DNA of 64,000 nt from Pseudomonas sp. KNUC1026 (GTDB lineage: Bacteria; Pseudomonadota; Gammaproteobacteria; Pseudomonadales; Pseudomonadaceae). Below, piece by piece: positions 1 to 8,732 of this stretch (position 1 is its first letter; every line of letters starts with the position of its first letter). The translations under genes were made by a program, and so were the position numbers. The notes under the pieces were generated by a model, which was not told the origin of the DNA, ran no database searches, and worked only from the letters and a program-made list of their open reading frames with translations. Location: positions 4,890,501 through 4,954,500 of the forward strand of contig NZ_CP087138.1 of assembly GCF_021650705.1 (NCBI RefSeq). The letters run 5' to 3'.

Positions 1-23
1 GGCCAGGAGTATTCCGAAGCGTA

Positions 24-1052
24 TCAGTACTCGTTCTTGGGCAGGCTGGCGATGATCGACCGGTAGCTGGCCATGCGCTGTGGCTGGATACGGCCGGCTT
101 CGAGGGCTTCGAGCAGCGCGCAACCGGGTTCGCGGTCGTGCTGGCAGTCGCGGAAGCGGCAGCGGCCGAGCAGGGGGGCGAATTCGATGAACCCGGCTTC
201 CACGTCATCACGGCTGACGTGCACCAGGCCGAATTCGCGGATGCCGGGGGAGTCGATCAGGTCGCCGCCTTCCGGGAAGTGATACAGCCGCGCGGTGGTG
301 GTGGTGTGCTGGCCCTGGCCTGACCAGTGCGACAGCTCGCCTACCCGAGTGCCCACATCCAGCAGGCTGTTGACCAGCGACGACTTGCCCACCCCCGACT
401 GGCCGACGAACACGCTGGTGTGGCGGTCGAGGCGGGTTTTCAGTGTTTTCATGCCATCGCCTTGGTGAGCCGAGACCTCCAGCAGCGGGTAGCCCAGCTC
501 GCGGTAGCTCTTGAGCAGCACATGCAGGGCGGGGCCGTTGGTGTCGTCGATCAGGTCGGCCTTGTTCAGCAGCAGCAGCGGGCGAATGCCGGCGTGCTCG
601 GCTGCCACCAGGTAGCGGTCGATCAGGTTGGCATGGGGCTCGGGCGCGGGAGCGAAGACGATCACGATCTGGTCGACGTTGCCCGCCACCGGCTTGAGCT
701 GGCCACGGGCATCGGGCCTGCACAGCTCGCTGTGGCGGGGCAGCTGGGCAACGATCACCCCGTCGCTCTGGTGGCCGGCACGCCAGACCACGCGGTCGCC
801 AGTGACCAACGTCGGCAGGTTGGCCCGCAAGTAGCAACGGAACACGTTGCCGGCCAGTTCACCTTCCAGCGCCTCGACTTCGACCTGCACCCCGAAGTGG
901 GCAATGATCAGCCCGTGCTGCTCGGGGCCCAGGTCGCCGCCTTCGAGGCTCTCTTGTGCCTGGTTCTCACGCTTGGCCGCGCGCGAAGCACGTTCGTTCT
1001 GGATCTTGTCGATGCGCCAGGCTTGGCGGCGGGTGAGCTGGCGTTTGGCCAT
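24..1052 (-). CDS. rsgA: Ribosome small-subunit-dependent GTPase A
   Basis: Circularly permuted GTPase that assists late 30S subunit maturation in the cytoplasm. The protein (342 residues) has an N-terminal basic stretch, an OB-fold region, then the permuted G motifs: NKAD (G4), GQSGVGKSS (G1 P-loop) and DSPG (G3), followed by the C-terminal zinc knuckle CRFRDCQHDREPGC. I start at the ATG giving MAKRQLTRRQ, the usual family N-terminus; an in-frame ATG 42 bases upstream adds residues not expected in the family. It is divergent from orn, a conserved arrangement in Pseudomonas. The stop lies 23 bases from the window edge. Confidence 0.96.
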   Translation of the reverse strand: MAKRQLTRRQAWRIDKIQNERASRAAKRENQAQESLEGGDLGPEQHGLIIAHFGVQVEVEALEGELAGNVFRCYLRANLPTLVTGDRVVWRAGHQSDGVIVAQLPRHSELCRPDARGQLKPVAGNVDQIVIVFAPAPEPHANLIDRYLVAAEHAGIRPLLLLNKADLIDDTNGPALHVLLKSYRELGYPLLEVSAHQGDGMKTLKTRLDRHTSVFVGQSGVGKSSLVNSLLDVGTRVGELSHWSGQGQHTTTTARLYHFPEGGDLIDSPGIREFGLVHVSRDDVEAGFIEFAPLLGRCRFRDCQHDREPGCALLEALEAGRIQPQRMASYRSIIASLPKNEY

Positions 1053-1154
1053 GGAAATCTCGTGTAAGGGCGGTATCATCCGCCGGCTGATCAAGCCCGC
1101 GAGTTTAGCACGCCCAATCGGCTAGACTGCGTAGCAACCGCCGAGGAGCACAGC

Positions 1155-1697
1155 ATGGCAAACCCGCAGAACCTTATCTGGATCGACCTGGAAATGACCG
1201 GGTTGGACCCTGACAACGACGTCATCATCGAGATGGCGACCATCGTCACCGACAGCGAACTCAACACCCTGGCCGAAGGCCCGGTGATCGCCATCCACCA
1301 GAGCGATGAAATTCTCGCTGGCATGGATGAGTGGAACACCCGCCAGCACGGCGGCAGCGGCCTCACTCAGCGTGTGCGTGAGAGCACCATCTCCATGGCC
1401 GAGGCCGAGGCCCAGACCATCGCGTTCCTGGAGCAGTGGGTGCCCAAGGGCAAATCGCCGATCTGCGGCAACAGCATCTGCCAGGACCGCCGCTTCCTGT
1501 ATCGCCACATGCGCAAGCTGGAGGAATACTTCCACTACCGCAATCTGGACGTCTCGACCCTGAAGGAACTGGCAGCGCGCTGGGCGCCGGAGGTCAAGGA
1601 CAGCTTCAAGAAGGGCAGCACGCACCTGGCGCTGGACGACATCCGCGAATCGATCGCCGAGCTGCAGCACTACCGCAAGCATTTCATCAAGTTCTGA
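1155..1697 (+). CDS. orn: Oligoribonuclease
   Basis: DEDDh 3'-5' exoribonuclease that degrades very short RNAs, including pGpG from c-di-GMP turnover. The 180-residue length matches the family. The DEDDh residues are visible: D and E in WIDLEMTGLD near residue 11, the central Asp in NSICQDRRF near residue 112, and the final H-x4-D in THLALDDIRES near residues 158-163. It is preceded by a GAGGAG-type ribosome-binding site ending about 8 bases before the ATG. Its upstream region is shared with divergent rsgA. Confidence 0.97.
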   Translation: MANPQNLIWIDLEMTGLDPDNDVIIEMATIVTDSELNTLAEGPVIAIHQSDEILAGMDEWNTRQHGGSGLTQRVRESTISMAEAEAQTIAFLEQWVPKGKSPICGNSICQDRRFLYRHMRKLEEYFHYRNLDVSTLKELAARWAPEVKDSFKKGSTHLALDDIRESIAELQHYRKHFIKF

Positions 1698-1726
1698 TTG
1701 CAGCGCTGCCCGTTGTACGTCGTCGC

Positions 1727-1823
1727 CCGTTACACGGCGTCCGTTACACGGCGTCCGGCGAGCCGGCCTCCCACGAAATGTTGGAAGATGCAAAGCGGGA
1801 GGGCGGCTTGCCGCGCGACGACG
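1727..1823. repeat. REP palindrome pair with 14-bp tandem duplication
   Basis: Two inverted REP arms (about 1753-1773 and 1797-1822), of the GGCGAGCCGGCCTCCCAC / GGGAGGGCGGCTTGCCGCGC type common in P. putida-group intergenic DNA, lie between the convergent orn and MFS genes. Immediately before the first arm a 14-bp unit, CCGTTACACGGCGT, is present twice in tandem (1727-1740 and 1741-1754). Confidence 0.8.
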
Positions 1824-3079
1824 CTAAGCCACATCCCGCGCCGTGCTGGGCAATCTGGCCAACTTCAATGCCACGAACAGCGCCGCCAGCAGCAACCCTG
1901 CGATAAACACCCCAACCCCGTTCCACCCCCCATACGTCCAGGCAACCCCACCCAGCGTGCCGGCCACACTCGACCCCACGTAATAAGCGAACAGATACAG
2001 CGAAGAGGCCTGCCCCTTGGCCCGTTCCGCACGCCGGCCGATCCAGCTGCTGGCCACCGAGTGCGCCCCGAAAAAACCGAAGGTGAACAACACCATCCCC
2101 GGCAGAATCACTGCCACCGAAGGAGCCAGTGTCAGTACCAGCCCCGCAGCCATCACCAGGATCGACACCCAGAACGTGGTGCGCCGGCCATAGCGATCGG
2201 CCAGGGTGCCAACCTTCGCCGAGCTATAAATCCCCGCCAGGTACACCACCGAAAGCAAGCCCACCAGCGCCTGGCTCATGTGGTAAGGCTCGGCCAGCAA
2301 GCGATAGCCGATGTAGTTGAACAGCGTCACGAAACTGCCCATCAGCAGGAAGGCTTCGAGAACAGCCAGGGCAACCCGGCATCCCTGAAGTGCAGGGTGA
2401 AGCCTTCGACCAGTGTGGCCGGCTGCAATGGGCGCGGGCGGAAGTTGCGCGAGGCCGGCAGGAGGCGCGTGAACGCCACCGCCGCGCCTAGCGCGATAAT
2501 GCCGATCACCAGCATCGCGGTGCGCCAGTCGACGAAATCCACCAGCACGCCGCTGATCAAGCGCCCGCTCATGCCGCCAATGGCGTTACCACCGATGTAC
2601 AGCCCCATGGCAAGGCCGGCGTGCTCAGGGTGAATTTCCTCGCTCAGGTAGGCCATCCCCACCGCCGCCAGCCCGCTCAACGACAGCCCTGCCAGTGCAC
2701 GCATCAGCAGGATGCCGTGCCAGGTAGGCATCACTGCGCTCAGCAAAGTACACAGCGCCGCGCCGAACAACGCCGCGACCATCACCGGCTTGCGCCCGAT
2801 CGCGTCCGACAGCGGCCCGGTCACCAGCATGCCCAGTGCCATCATGCCGGTGGCGATCGACAGGATCAGGCTGCTTTGCGCCGCGTTGATGGAGAAGTCC
2901 TTCGACAGAATCGGCATCAACGGCTGCACGCAGTAGAGCAACGCGAAGGTAGCGAAACCACCAGCGAACAAGGCAAGCACCGTGCGCTTGAACGTAGGCG
3001 TGCCCTTTTCGATAAAGGCCTCGACGAGGTCGGGCAGGGGGGCGGTGGCGGTATGGCAATGGGCAGTAGCGGCTTTCAC
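1824..3079 (-). CDS. MFS exporter, YnfM-like (frameshifted)
   Basis: Twelve-helix major facilitator superfamily transporter of the YnfM/arabinose-efflux type; substrate unknown. The N-half carries the loop 2-3 motif GPLSDAIGRKP, the C-half the matching DRYGRR. The reading frame breaks near 2372-2378: the upstream frame ends ...GLPWLFSKPSC, while the next frame continues LEAFLLMGSFVTLFNYIGY. Restoring one C (TTCTCG to TTCCTCG) joins them into 418 residues, so this is probably one gene with a sequencing error. The start is taken at a GTG (3079) with GAGG six bases upstream, just before the hydrophobic N-terminus. It is divergent from the LysR gene at 3197, which may regulate it. Confidence 0.85.
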
Positions 3080-3196
3080 GGTCGGCCTCGGGCAGAGCAC
3101 TGGTGCTTTGCAAAAAATCATATAGCTGGCTAATTAATCCATCCAATATATTGTTCGACCTAATTGATAGGCGCTGCATATCGTTCTGGAGGCCCT

Positions 3197-4078
3197 ATGG
3201 AGCTTCGCCATTTCCGCTATTTCGTTGCCGTCGCCGAAGAGTTGCACTTCGGCCGTGCCGCCCAGGTATTGGGCATTTCACAACCCCCTTTGAGCCAGCA
3301 GATCCAAGCGCTGGAAGAACAGCTCGGCGCCAGGTTGTTCAATCGCACCAATCGCCGTGTCGAGCTTTCCGAGGCCGGCCGGCTGTTTCTCGACGAAGCC
3401 CGCCAGGTGCTGGCGCAGGTGGAGAAGGCCGCCGACGTCGCCCGCCGCGCCCAGGCCGGGGAGCTGGGCGAAATGAAGGTGGGCTTCGCGTCCTCGGCGC
3501 CCATCTCCGGGAATATCCCGCAAGCGATCTACCAGTTCCGCAAGGCCTTCCCTGCCGTGCAACTCAACCTGCTGGAGATGAGCAGCCACGAAGTGGTCGA
3601 CCAGTTGGCTGCCGGCCACATCGACGTCGGCCTCACCCGCCCGGTGCCACTGCCCGACAGCGTGGTGATGACCGAGTTGTTCAGCGAGCCGCTGGTTGCG
3701 GTGCTCAGTGCCAGCCACCCGTTGGCCCAGGGCACCGAAGCAGGCTTGCAACTGGCGGCACTGGCCGATGAGCCGTTCGTGTTCTTCCCGCGCAACTACG
3801 GCAGCAGCGTGTATGCGCAACTGTTGCAACTGGCGCGAAATGCCGGGTTTTCACCGAGGTTTTCTCAAGAGGCGAGCGAGGCGATGACCATCATCGGGTT
3901 GGTATCTGCCGGGTTGGGTGTGTCGGTGCTGCCGGCCTCGTTTCACTGGATGCGCATCGGCGGGGTGGTCTACCGGCCGTTGCTCGACGACGGTGCGCAG
4001 ACGGCGATCTGGCTGGTGCAGCGCAAGGGCGAGGTGCCGGCGAGGGTGGCGGCGTTCGGGCGGTTGTTGGCGGGGTGA
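3197..4078 (+). CDS. LysR-family transcriptional regulator
   Basis: A 293-residue LysR regulator. The N-terminal winged helix-turn-helix is clear (MELRHFRYFVAVAEELHFGR..., with SQPPLSQQIQALEEQLG as the recognition region), followed by a substrate-binding effector domain from about residue 90. Its start is the ATG at 3197 with a GGAGG ribosome-binding site upstream. It is divergently arranged with the MFS exporter, with a short AT-rich gap (about 3080-3196), which is the usual layout for a LysR regulator controlling a neighbouring transporter. The effector is not predictable. It could alternatively be unrelated to the pigment cluster that ends opposite it. Confidence 0.93.
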   Translation: MELRHFRYFVAVAEELHFGRAAQVLGISQPPLSQQIQALEEQLGARLFNRTNRRVELSEAGRLFLDEARQVLAQVEKAADVARRAQAGELGEMKVGFASSAPISGNIPQAIYQFRKAFPAVQLNLLEMSSHEVVDQLAAGHIDVGLTRPVPLPDSVVMTELFSEPLVAVLSASHPLAQGTEAGLQLAALADEPFVFFPRNYGSSVYAQLLQLARNAGFSPRFSQEASEAMTIIGLVSAGLGVSVLPASFHWMRIGGVVYRPLLDDGAQTAIWLVQRKGEVPARVAAFGRLLAG

Positions 4079-4098
4079 GGGGGCAGGCTGGAGCACCT

Positions 4099-4169
4099 GC
4101 GTCGCCCGGCGCAGCCGCTCTCCCACGGTAGAAATGCTGACTGGTGGGAGGCCGGCTCGCCGGGCGACG
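4099..4169. repeat. REP palindrome pair (BIME-like)
   Basis: Inverted REP arms at about 4099-4126 and 4144-4169 (CGTCGCCCGGCGCAGCCG... and GTGGGAGGCCGGCTCGCCGG...) fill the gap between the LysR gene and the convergent 3' end of the pigment operon. They may act as an mRNA 3'-end stabiliser or weak terminator for the operon. Confidence 0.8.
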
Positions 4170-4202
4170 TGCCGGCCTCGACAGGCTATCGAAACCTGGC
4201 TC

Positions 4203-4643
4203 TTACTTGGTTTTGGCCAAGTCGCCCTTGAGGGCCACCCCGCCAATGAACGCGCCGGCATGGCACTCGTAGTTGGCGTTGTTGGCGTTCTCGTTGCGCT
4301 TGTAGTAGCTCACGATATTCACCACTGCGTTGGCGCCGGCCTTCTTGGCGGCGTCCTGCAGAGTCAGCAGAGCGCTTTGCAGGGCCCAGGCGCAGGCTTC
4401 TTCGTCAGTTTTGTTGAAGGCATTGGTTTTCTTGTTGGTCACAGCGTTCGGGCTGATCACTTGCGCGCTGGGGCCGGTGCCCTTGAGGTAGAACTTCACG
4501 CTGCCGTCGAGCTTCTTCTCGTTGAGCATCTGCTGCACTACGGGCTGGAAAGGCAGCATCAAGGTGGTGTCGCGGGCCTGGCTGATGCCTGGCAGAACGG
4601 CCAGTGCCAGAGCGGCGGCGGTGAGGGCGAGCTTGTTGTTCAT
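4203..4643 (-). CDS. Small exported protein, 'excinuclease-like' of APE clusters
   Basis: A 146-residue protein with a Sec signal peptide (MNNKLALTAAALALAVLPGISQA, cleavage after about residue 23) and a small mature domain with two cysteines (EEACAWAL and NYECHAGAF) and a KAGANAVVNIVSYYKRN segment that resembles the YbjQ-type fold of small metal-binding-like domains. Relatives are often labelled 'excinuclease ATPase subunit', but no ATPase motif is present and the protein is exported, so that name is unsupported. It is the last gene of the APE run, 17 bases after the ketosynthase. I chose the ATG at 4643 because AGGAG sits 8 bases before it; the upstream GTG overlaps that site. Confidence 0.8.
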   Translation of the reverse strand: MNNKLALTAAALALAVLPGISQARDTTLMLPFQPVVQQMLNEKKLDGSVKFYLKGTGPSAQVISPNAVTNKKTNAFNKTDEEACAWALQSALLTLQDAAKKAGANAVVNIVSYYKRNENANNANYECHAGAFIGGVALKGDLAKTK

Positions 4644-4660
4644 GGTGTTCACTCCTGTGG

Positions 4661-5890
4661 TTATTGTGCCCAGCGGCGGAAGATCAGCGAGGTGTTTACC
4701 CCGCCGAATGCAAAGTTGTTGTTCATCACGTACTCGCAGCTCATTGACCGCAGCCCACCGCGCAGGTAGTCCAGTTCGCCGCAGCGTGGGTCGATGGCGT
4801 CGAGGTTCAGGGTGTGCACGTAGCGGTCGCTGTTGAGCATCTCGATGCTGAACCAGGACTCCAGCGCGCCGCAGGCCCCGAGGGTATGGCCCAGGAAGCT
4901 CTTTTGCGAGCTGATTGGCATGCGTGGCCCGAACAGGCTGCTGGTGGCCAGGGTTTCGGCGATGTCGCCCTGCTCGGTGGCAGTGCCGTGGCCGTTGACA
5001 TAACCCACGGCCTCCGCCGGCAGGCTCGCGTCTTCCAGTGCCAGCTCCATGGCCCGGCGCATGGTTGCCTGCTCGGGGCGTGTGCTGTGCTGGCCGTCGG
5101 CATTGCTGCCGAAACCTGCGACCTCGGCGTAGATCGTCGCGCCGCGCGCCAGGGCGTGCTCCAGTTCCTCCAGCACCAGCATGCCGGCGCCTTCGCCGAT
5201 CACCAGGCCGTCACGGCCGCTGTCGTAGGGCCGCGGGCTCAGGTGCGGGGTGTCGTTCTTGAGGCTCGTGGCGTAGAGCGCGTCGAACACCATCGCTTCG
5301 GTGGGGCACAGCTCTTCGGCGCCGCCGGCCAGCATCATCGGCAGGCGGCCGAACTTGATCGCCTCGTAGGCATAGCCGATGCCCTGGCTGCCGCTTGTGC
5401 AAGCGCTGGAGGTGGGGATCAGCCGGCCAGTCAGGCCGAAGAAGATGCTGATATTCGCCGCGGTGGTGTGCGGCATCATCCGCACATAGGAGTTGGCGTT
5501 CAGGCCATCGGCCACCGAGTTGAGCAGCATGTTGCCGAATGCCTTGATCTCATCGGTGCTGCCGGTGGAGGAGCCGCAGGCCACGCCCATGCGGCCGTCG
5601 CGAATGCTCGCATCGCCCAGCAAGCCCGCATCTTCCAGCGCGCGTTCTGCGGCAGCCACGGAAAGCCGTGACACCCGGCCCATGCTGCGCAGTTGCTTGC
5701 GGGTCCAGTGGCCGGGCACCTGGAAGTTATCCACAGGCCCGGCCAGGCGCGTGTTGAGCTCGGCGAAGCGGTCCCATTCATCCATGCGGCGGATGCCGCT
5801 GCGGTTCGCCTCGAACTGCGTCAGGATGCTCGGCCAATCGCTGCCCAGCGAGGTGATGCCGGCCATGCCGGTCACAACCACCCGTTTCAT
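4661..5890 (-). CDS. apeR: Beta-ketoacyl-ACP synthase (ApeR-type)
   Basis: FabF-like condensing enzyme of 409 residues, a homodimeric-type ketosynthase of the aryl polyene pathway. The Cys-His-His triad is complete: Cys in TSSACTSGSQG, His in NGHGTATEQGD and His in FLGHTLGACGALE. The ATG overlaps the stop of the upstream ketoreductase (TGATG), implying translational coupling. Gene order lipoprotein-KS-DH-KR-KS matches the ApeN-O-P-Q-R order of characterised APE clusters, hence the symbol. A GTG six bases upstream is a possible alternative start. Confidence 0.92.
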   Translation of the reverse strand: MKRVVVTGMAGITSLGSDWPSILTQFEANRSGIRRMDEWDRFAELNTRLAGPVDNFQVPGHWTRKQLRSMGRVSRLSVAAAERALEDAGLLGDASIRDGRMGVACGSSTGSTDEIKAFGNMLLNSVADGLNANSYVRMMPHTTAANISIFFGLTGRLIPTSSACTSGSQGIGYAYEAIKFGRLPMMLAGGAEELCPTEAMVFDALYATSLKNDTPHLSPRPYDSGRDGLVIGEGAGMLVLEELEHALARGATIYAEVAGFGSNADGQHSTRPEQATMRRAMELALEDASLPAEAVGYVNGHGTATEQGDIAETLATSSLFGPRMPISSQKSFLGHTLGACGALESWFSIEMLNSDRYVHTLNLDAIDPRCGELDYLRGGLRSMSCEYVMNNNFAFGGVNTSLIFRRWAQ

Positions 5891-6617
5891 CAGCACAACC
5901 CCCCGTTCACCGAAATCACCTGGCGGGTGATGTAGGCCGCTTCGGCCGACATCAGGAAATTCACCGCGCCGGCGACTTCTTCGGCGGTGCCCATGCGCTG
6001 GGCCGGGATCATCTTGAGCATCTCCTCCAGCGGCAAATGCTCATCGAGCATGGCGGTATCGATCAAGCCGGGGGCAACGCAGTTGACGGTGATCTTGCGC
6101 TTGGCCAGCTCCACCGCCAGGGCCTTGGCCGCGCCGATCACACCGGCCTTGGAGGCGCTGTAGTTGACCTGGCCACGGTTGCCGACCAACCCGGAAACCG
6201 AGGTGATGCACACGATGCGCCCGGCCGCGCGGCGGCGGATCATCGGCATGGTCAGTGGGTGCAGCACGTTGTAGAAGCCGTCGAGGTTGGTGCGCAGCAC
6301 TTGGTCCCAGTCGTCTTCGCTGAGTGCTGGAAGGCGCCGTCGCGGGTCAGGCCGGCGTTGCACACCACGCCGTAGTAGGCGCCATGCACTTCAACGTCGC
6401 CTTCGAGCACAGCTTTGCAGGCGGCGCGGTCGGCCACGTCGAATTGCAGCACACGGGCGTTGCGGCCCAATTGCTGGATCTGCTCTTGCACGGCGTGTGC
6501 CTCTGCGACGCCGCTGCGGCAGTGCAGGGCGATGTCGAAGCCTGCCTGCGCCAGGCGCAGGGCGATGGCCCGGCCGATGCCACGGCTGGAGCCGGTGACC
6601 AGAATGGTGTCAGTCAT
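5890..6617 (-). CDS. apeQ: 3-oxoacyl-ACP reductase, FabG-like (frameshifted)
   Basis: Short-chain dehydrogenase/reductase that should reduce each 3-ketoacyl-ACP during polyene elongation. It has the cofactor motif TGSSRGIG near residue 8, NAG near residue 88, and the Ser-Tyr-Lys set (SVSG, YSASKAG). The frame breaks at about 6330-6335: one frame reads NAGLTRDGAFQHS, the other continues PALSEDDWDQVLRTN. Restoring one C (TTCCAG to TTCCCAG) gives a normal 242-residue enzyme. Its start overlaps the stop of apeP by 8 bases. I regard the break as a sequencing error because the rest is well conserved. Confidence 0.9.
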
Positions 6618-7074
6618 GGGGTGTTTCCTGTGCTTGGGCCAGGTACTGGGAGGCGTTCGGCGGGCGGTACACGTTCAGCCGCGCCTGGGCACTGAAGCCT
6701 GGGCCTTCCAGTTGGCATTCGAACACGCCCATGCCGCTCTCGTCTTCGAGCGAGCGCAGGGCGCGCAGGGTGAGGGCGCTGCCGGCAGGGAAGCGCTCCA
6801 CGGTGCATTCGTACTTGCGGGTGCCGAGCAAAAAGCCCATCTCGACCGGCTGCCCCTTGGCGCGGGCGCGGCAGCCCGCGTAGGCGGCGATGGTCTGGGC
6901 CATCAGCTCCACGCCCACCCAGGCGGGCAGGCTGCCGTCTTCGTCACTGAAGGGGCCGCCAGGGCGCACCGTGGCACGGGCCAGGATGCTGTCGTCGTCG
7001 AACTGTTCGACCGCATCGAGCAGGATCACGTCGCCTGCGTGGGGCAGCAGTTCAGCCAAGGGCCAAGGGATCAT
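6610..7074 (-). CDS. apeP: Hotdog-fold 3-hydroxyacyl-ACP dehydratase (ApeP-type)
   Basis: A 154-residue hotdog-fold protein of the FabA/FabZ-like dehydratase group found in APE clusters. The hydrophobic helix LPAWVGVELMAQTIAAYAGCRA near residues 50-70 is the typical central hotdog helix with its acidic catalytic position (Glu in GVELMAQ). Known APE systems use two dehydratases, ApeP and ApeI, working together; the ApeI-like partner here is fused to the AMP ligase at 18347-20020. Start ATG overlaps the apeO stop by four bases (ATGA). Confidence 0.85.
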   Translation of the reverse strand: MIPWPLAELLPHAGDVILLDAVEQFDDDSILARATVRPGGPFSDEDGSLPAWVGVELMAQTIAAYAGCRARAKGQPVEMGFLLGTRKYECTVERFPAGSALTLRALRSLEDESGMGVFECQLEGPGFSAQARLNVYRPPNASQYLAQAQETPHD

Positions 7075-8249
7075 GGTGCCTCCCCGAGAATCAGGCTGAC
7101 GTTGTTGCCGCCAAAGGCGAACGAGTTGCTCATCAGAAAGGGCTTCTCCAGCGCTTGGCCCGCGACGGCGAACGGCAACAAGGGCAAGGCGGTGTCGGCC
7201 ACTCCATCCCACAGGTGCGGGGGCAATTGGCGGTGGGCAAGGCTCAGCCAGCAGAAGGCCGCTTCCAGCGCGGCTGCCGCACCGAGGGTATGGCCGGTCA
7301 TGGGCTTGGTCGATGAGCACGGCACGCCTTCGGGGAATACTTGCGTCACCGCCAGGCTTTCCATGGCGTCGTTGTGCTGGGTGGCGGTGCCGTGCAGGTT
7401 CAGATAACCGATTTGCCCTGCCGCCATGCCCGCCTGCGCCAAGGCCTGGCCCATGGCGTGGGCCGCGCCGTGGCCGGTAGGGTCGGGCGCGGAGATATGA
7501 TGCGCATCGGAACAGGCGCCGCTGCCCAGCAGGGCAATCGCCTCGCCTTGGGCCGGGCGCTCGCGGGTCATCAGAAATACCGCCGCCGCCTCGCCGATGT
7601 TGATGCCTTCGCGGTTGGCCGAGAAGGGGTTGCAGCGCCTGGCCGACACCGCCGCCAGGGAGGTGAAGCCAGCCACGGTCAACTGGCAAAGGCTGTCGAC
7701 CCCGCCGCACACCACTGCGTCACAGGCGCCCATCGCCAGCAGCCGCTGCGCGCTCATCAACGCCCGGCCGCTTGAGGTGCAGGCGGTGGAGATCACATAG
7801 GCCAGGCCCTTGCAGCCCAGCCACTGCGCCAGGCATTCGGCGGGGGCTTCGAGCAGTTGCGGGTCGTAGGCGTAGTCGGCAGGCAGCTCGCCGGTGCTGG
7901 CAAAGTGGGCGAAGCCGTCGCGCGACTCACCGATGCCTGAAGTGCTGGTGCCCAGGATCACCGCAACCCGTTCGGCACCATAGCGCTGCACGGCGTCGCG
8001 CAGCTCGCTTTCGATCTGCCCGGCGGCCTGCAGCAGCAGGCGGTTGTTGCGGCTTTCGTGGGCGGCCAGCTCTGCCGGCAGCGCAGGCAATTCGCCGCGC
8101 GCCGGGCCTACCAGCGCCGGGCCATCCGGCAGCCAGCCGGCCTGGCTCACCAGGCCGCTGCTGTCCCCGGCGAACAGCGCGCGGGCAACACTGGCTTTGT
8201 CCATGCCCAGGGCGCAATTGACGCCCAGGGCGTTGAGAAACGCGGTCAT
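7071..8249 (-). CDS. apeO: Beta-ketoacyl-ACP synthase (ApeO-type)
   Basis: Condensing enzyme of 392 residues; in characterised APE systems this one pairs with the chain-length factor ApeC. Catalytic residues are present: Cys in STACTSSGRA, His in NLHGTATQHND and His in MTGHTLGAAAALE; the C-terminal SNSFAFGGNN motif is also typical. The true start is the ATG at 8249, overlapping the lipoprotein stop (ATGA). A long open frame that runs from the lipoprotein straight into this gene is created by a frameshift in the lipoprotein gene and should not be read as a fusion. Confidence 0.92.
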   Translation of the reverse strand: MTAFLNALGVNCALGMDKASVARALFAGDSSGLVSQAGWLPDGPALVGPARGELPALPAELAAHESRNNRLLLQAAGQIESELRDAVQRYGAERVAVILGTSTSGIGESRDGFAHFASTGELPADYAYDPQLLEAPAECLAQWLGCKGLAYVISTACTSSGRALMSAQRLLAMGACDAVVCGGVDSLCQLTVAGFTSLAAVSARRCNPFSANREGINIGEAAAVFLMTRERPAQGEAIALLGSGACSDAHHISAPDPTGHGAAHAMGQALAQAGMAAGQIGYLNLHGTATQHNDAMESLAVTQVFPEGVPCSSTKPMTGHTLGAAAALEAAFCWLSLAHRQLPPHLWDGVADTALPLLPFAVAGQALEKPFLMSNSFAFGGNNVSLILGEAP

Positions 8250-8732
8250 TCGGTGATCTCGGCAGGCAACGGGCTGACCATGTAATGCAGCCCCTGCTTG
8301 AGGTTCAGGGAAAAATACAGCGGCTGGCCGTAGTTGACCGACCAGCGCGTGCCCAGCGAGCGCACGGTACCGGCTCGCTGCGCCTTGCGGATAGCTGGCC
8401 AGCAACTGGTCGTCAGGTGTGAGGGCGAACAGCATCGCCGCGAACAGCTCGCGCGCTGCCGGGTTCGGCGGCAGCAAGCCGTCCGCCTCCCAGCGATGGC
8501 CGACCAGCTTCTGCCGCGCCTGGGGGATGCCGAGAAAGTCCAGCAGCGACCAGCGCAGCGAGTCGCCTTCCTGCTGCACCACCAGCAGCCAGTCTTCACG
8601 CTGGCCTTCCTGAATGCGCTGGATGTGCAATTGCAACGGCAGTTGCAGGTGGGGCGAAGTATCGGGCAGCGGCGGCCGGCCTACGCAGCCCGCGAGCAAC
8701 AGCAGGGCAGCGAGCATCAGGGTGCGCAGCAT
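8246..8732 (-). CDS. apeN: Outer-membrane lipoprotein, DUF3261/ApeN-type (frameshifted)
   Basis: Small lipoprotein with a lipobox LLAGC (Cys16) after a short hydrophobic signal, and a DUF3261-type body. In APE clusters this lipoprotein accompanies the LolA-like and MMPL genes and is thought to help place the pigment in the outer membrane. The frame changes near 8375-8390: the N-terminal frame reads LLASYPQGAAS, while the expected C-terminal part (GTVRSLGTRWSVNYGQPLYF...) lies in the next frame and ends SPLPAEITE. One extra base, or two missing, explains it; corrected length is about 161 residues. Start overlaps the methyltransferase stop by 16 bases. Confidence 0.78.

Noticed and set aside
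1824..3079. MFS gene as a true pseudogene
   Set aside because: Single missing base restores full-length protein and the same error type recurs in essential ftsY.
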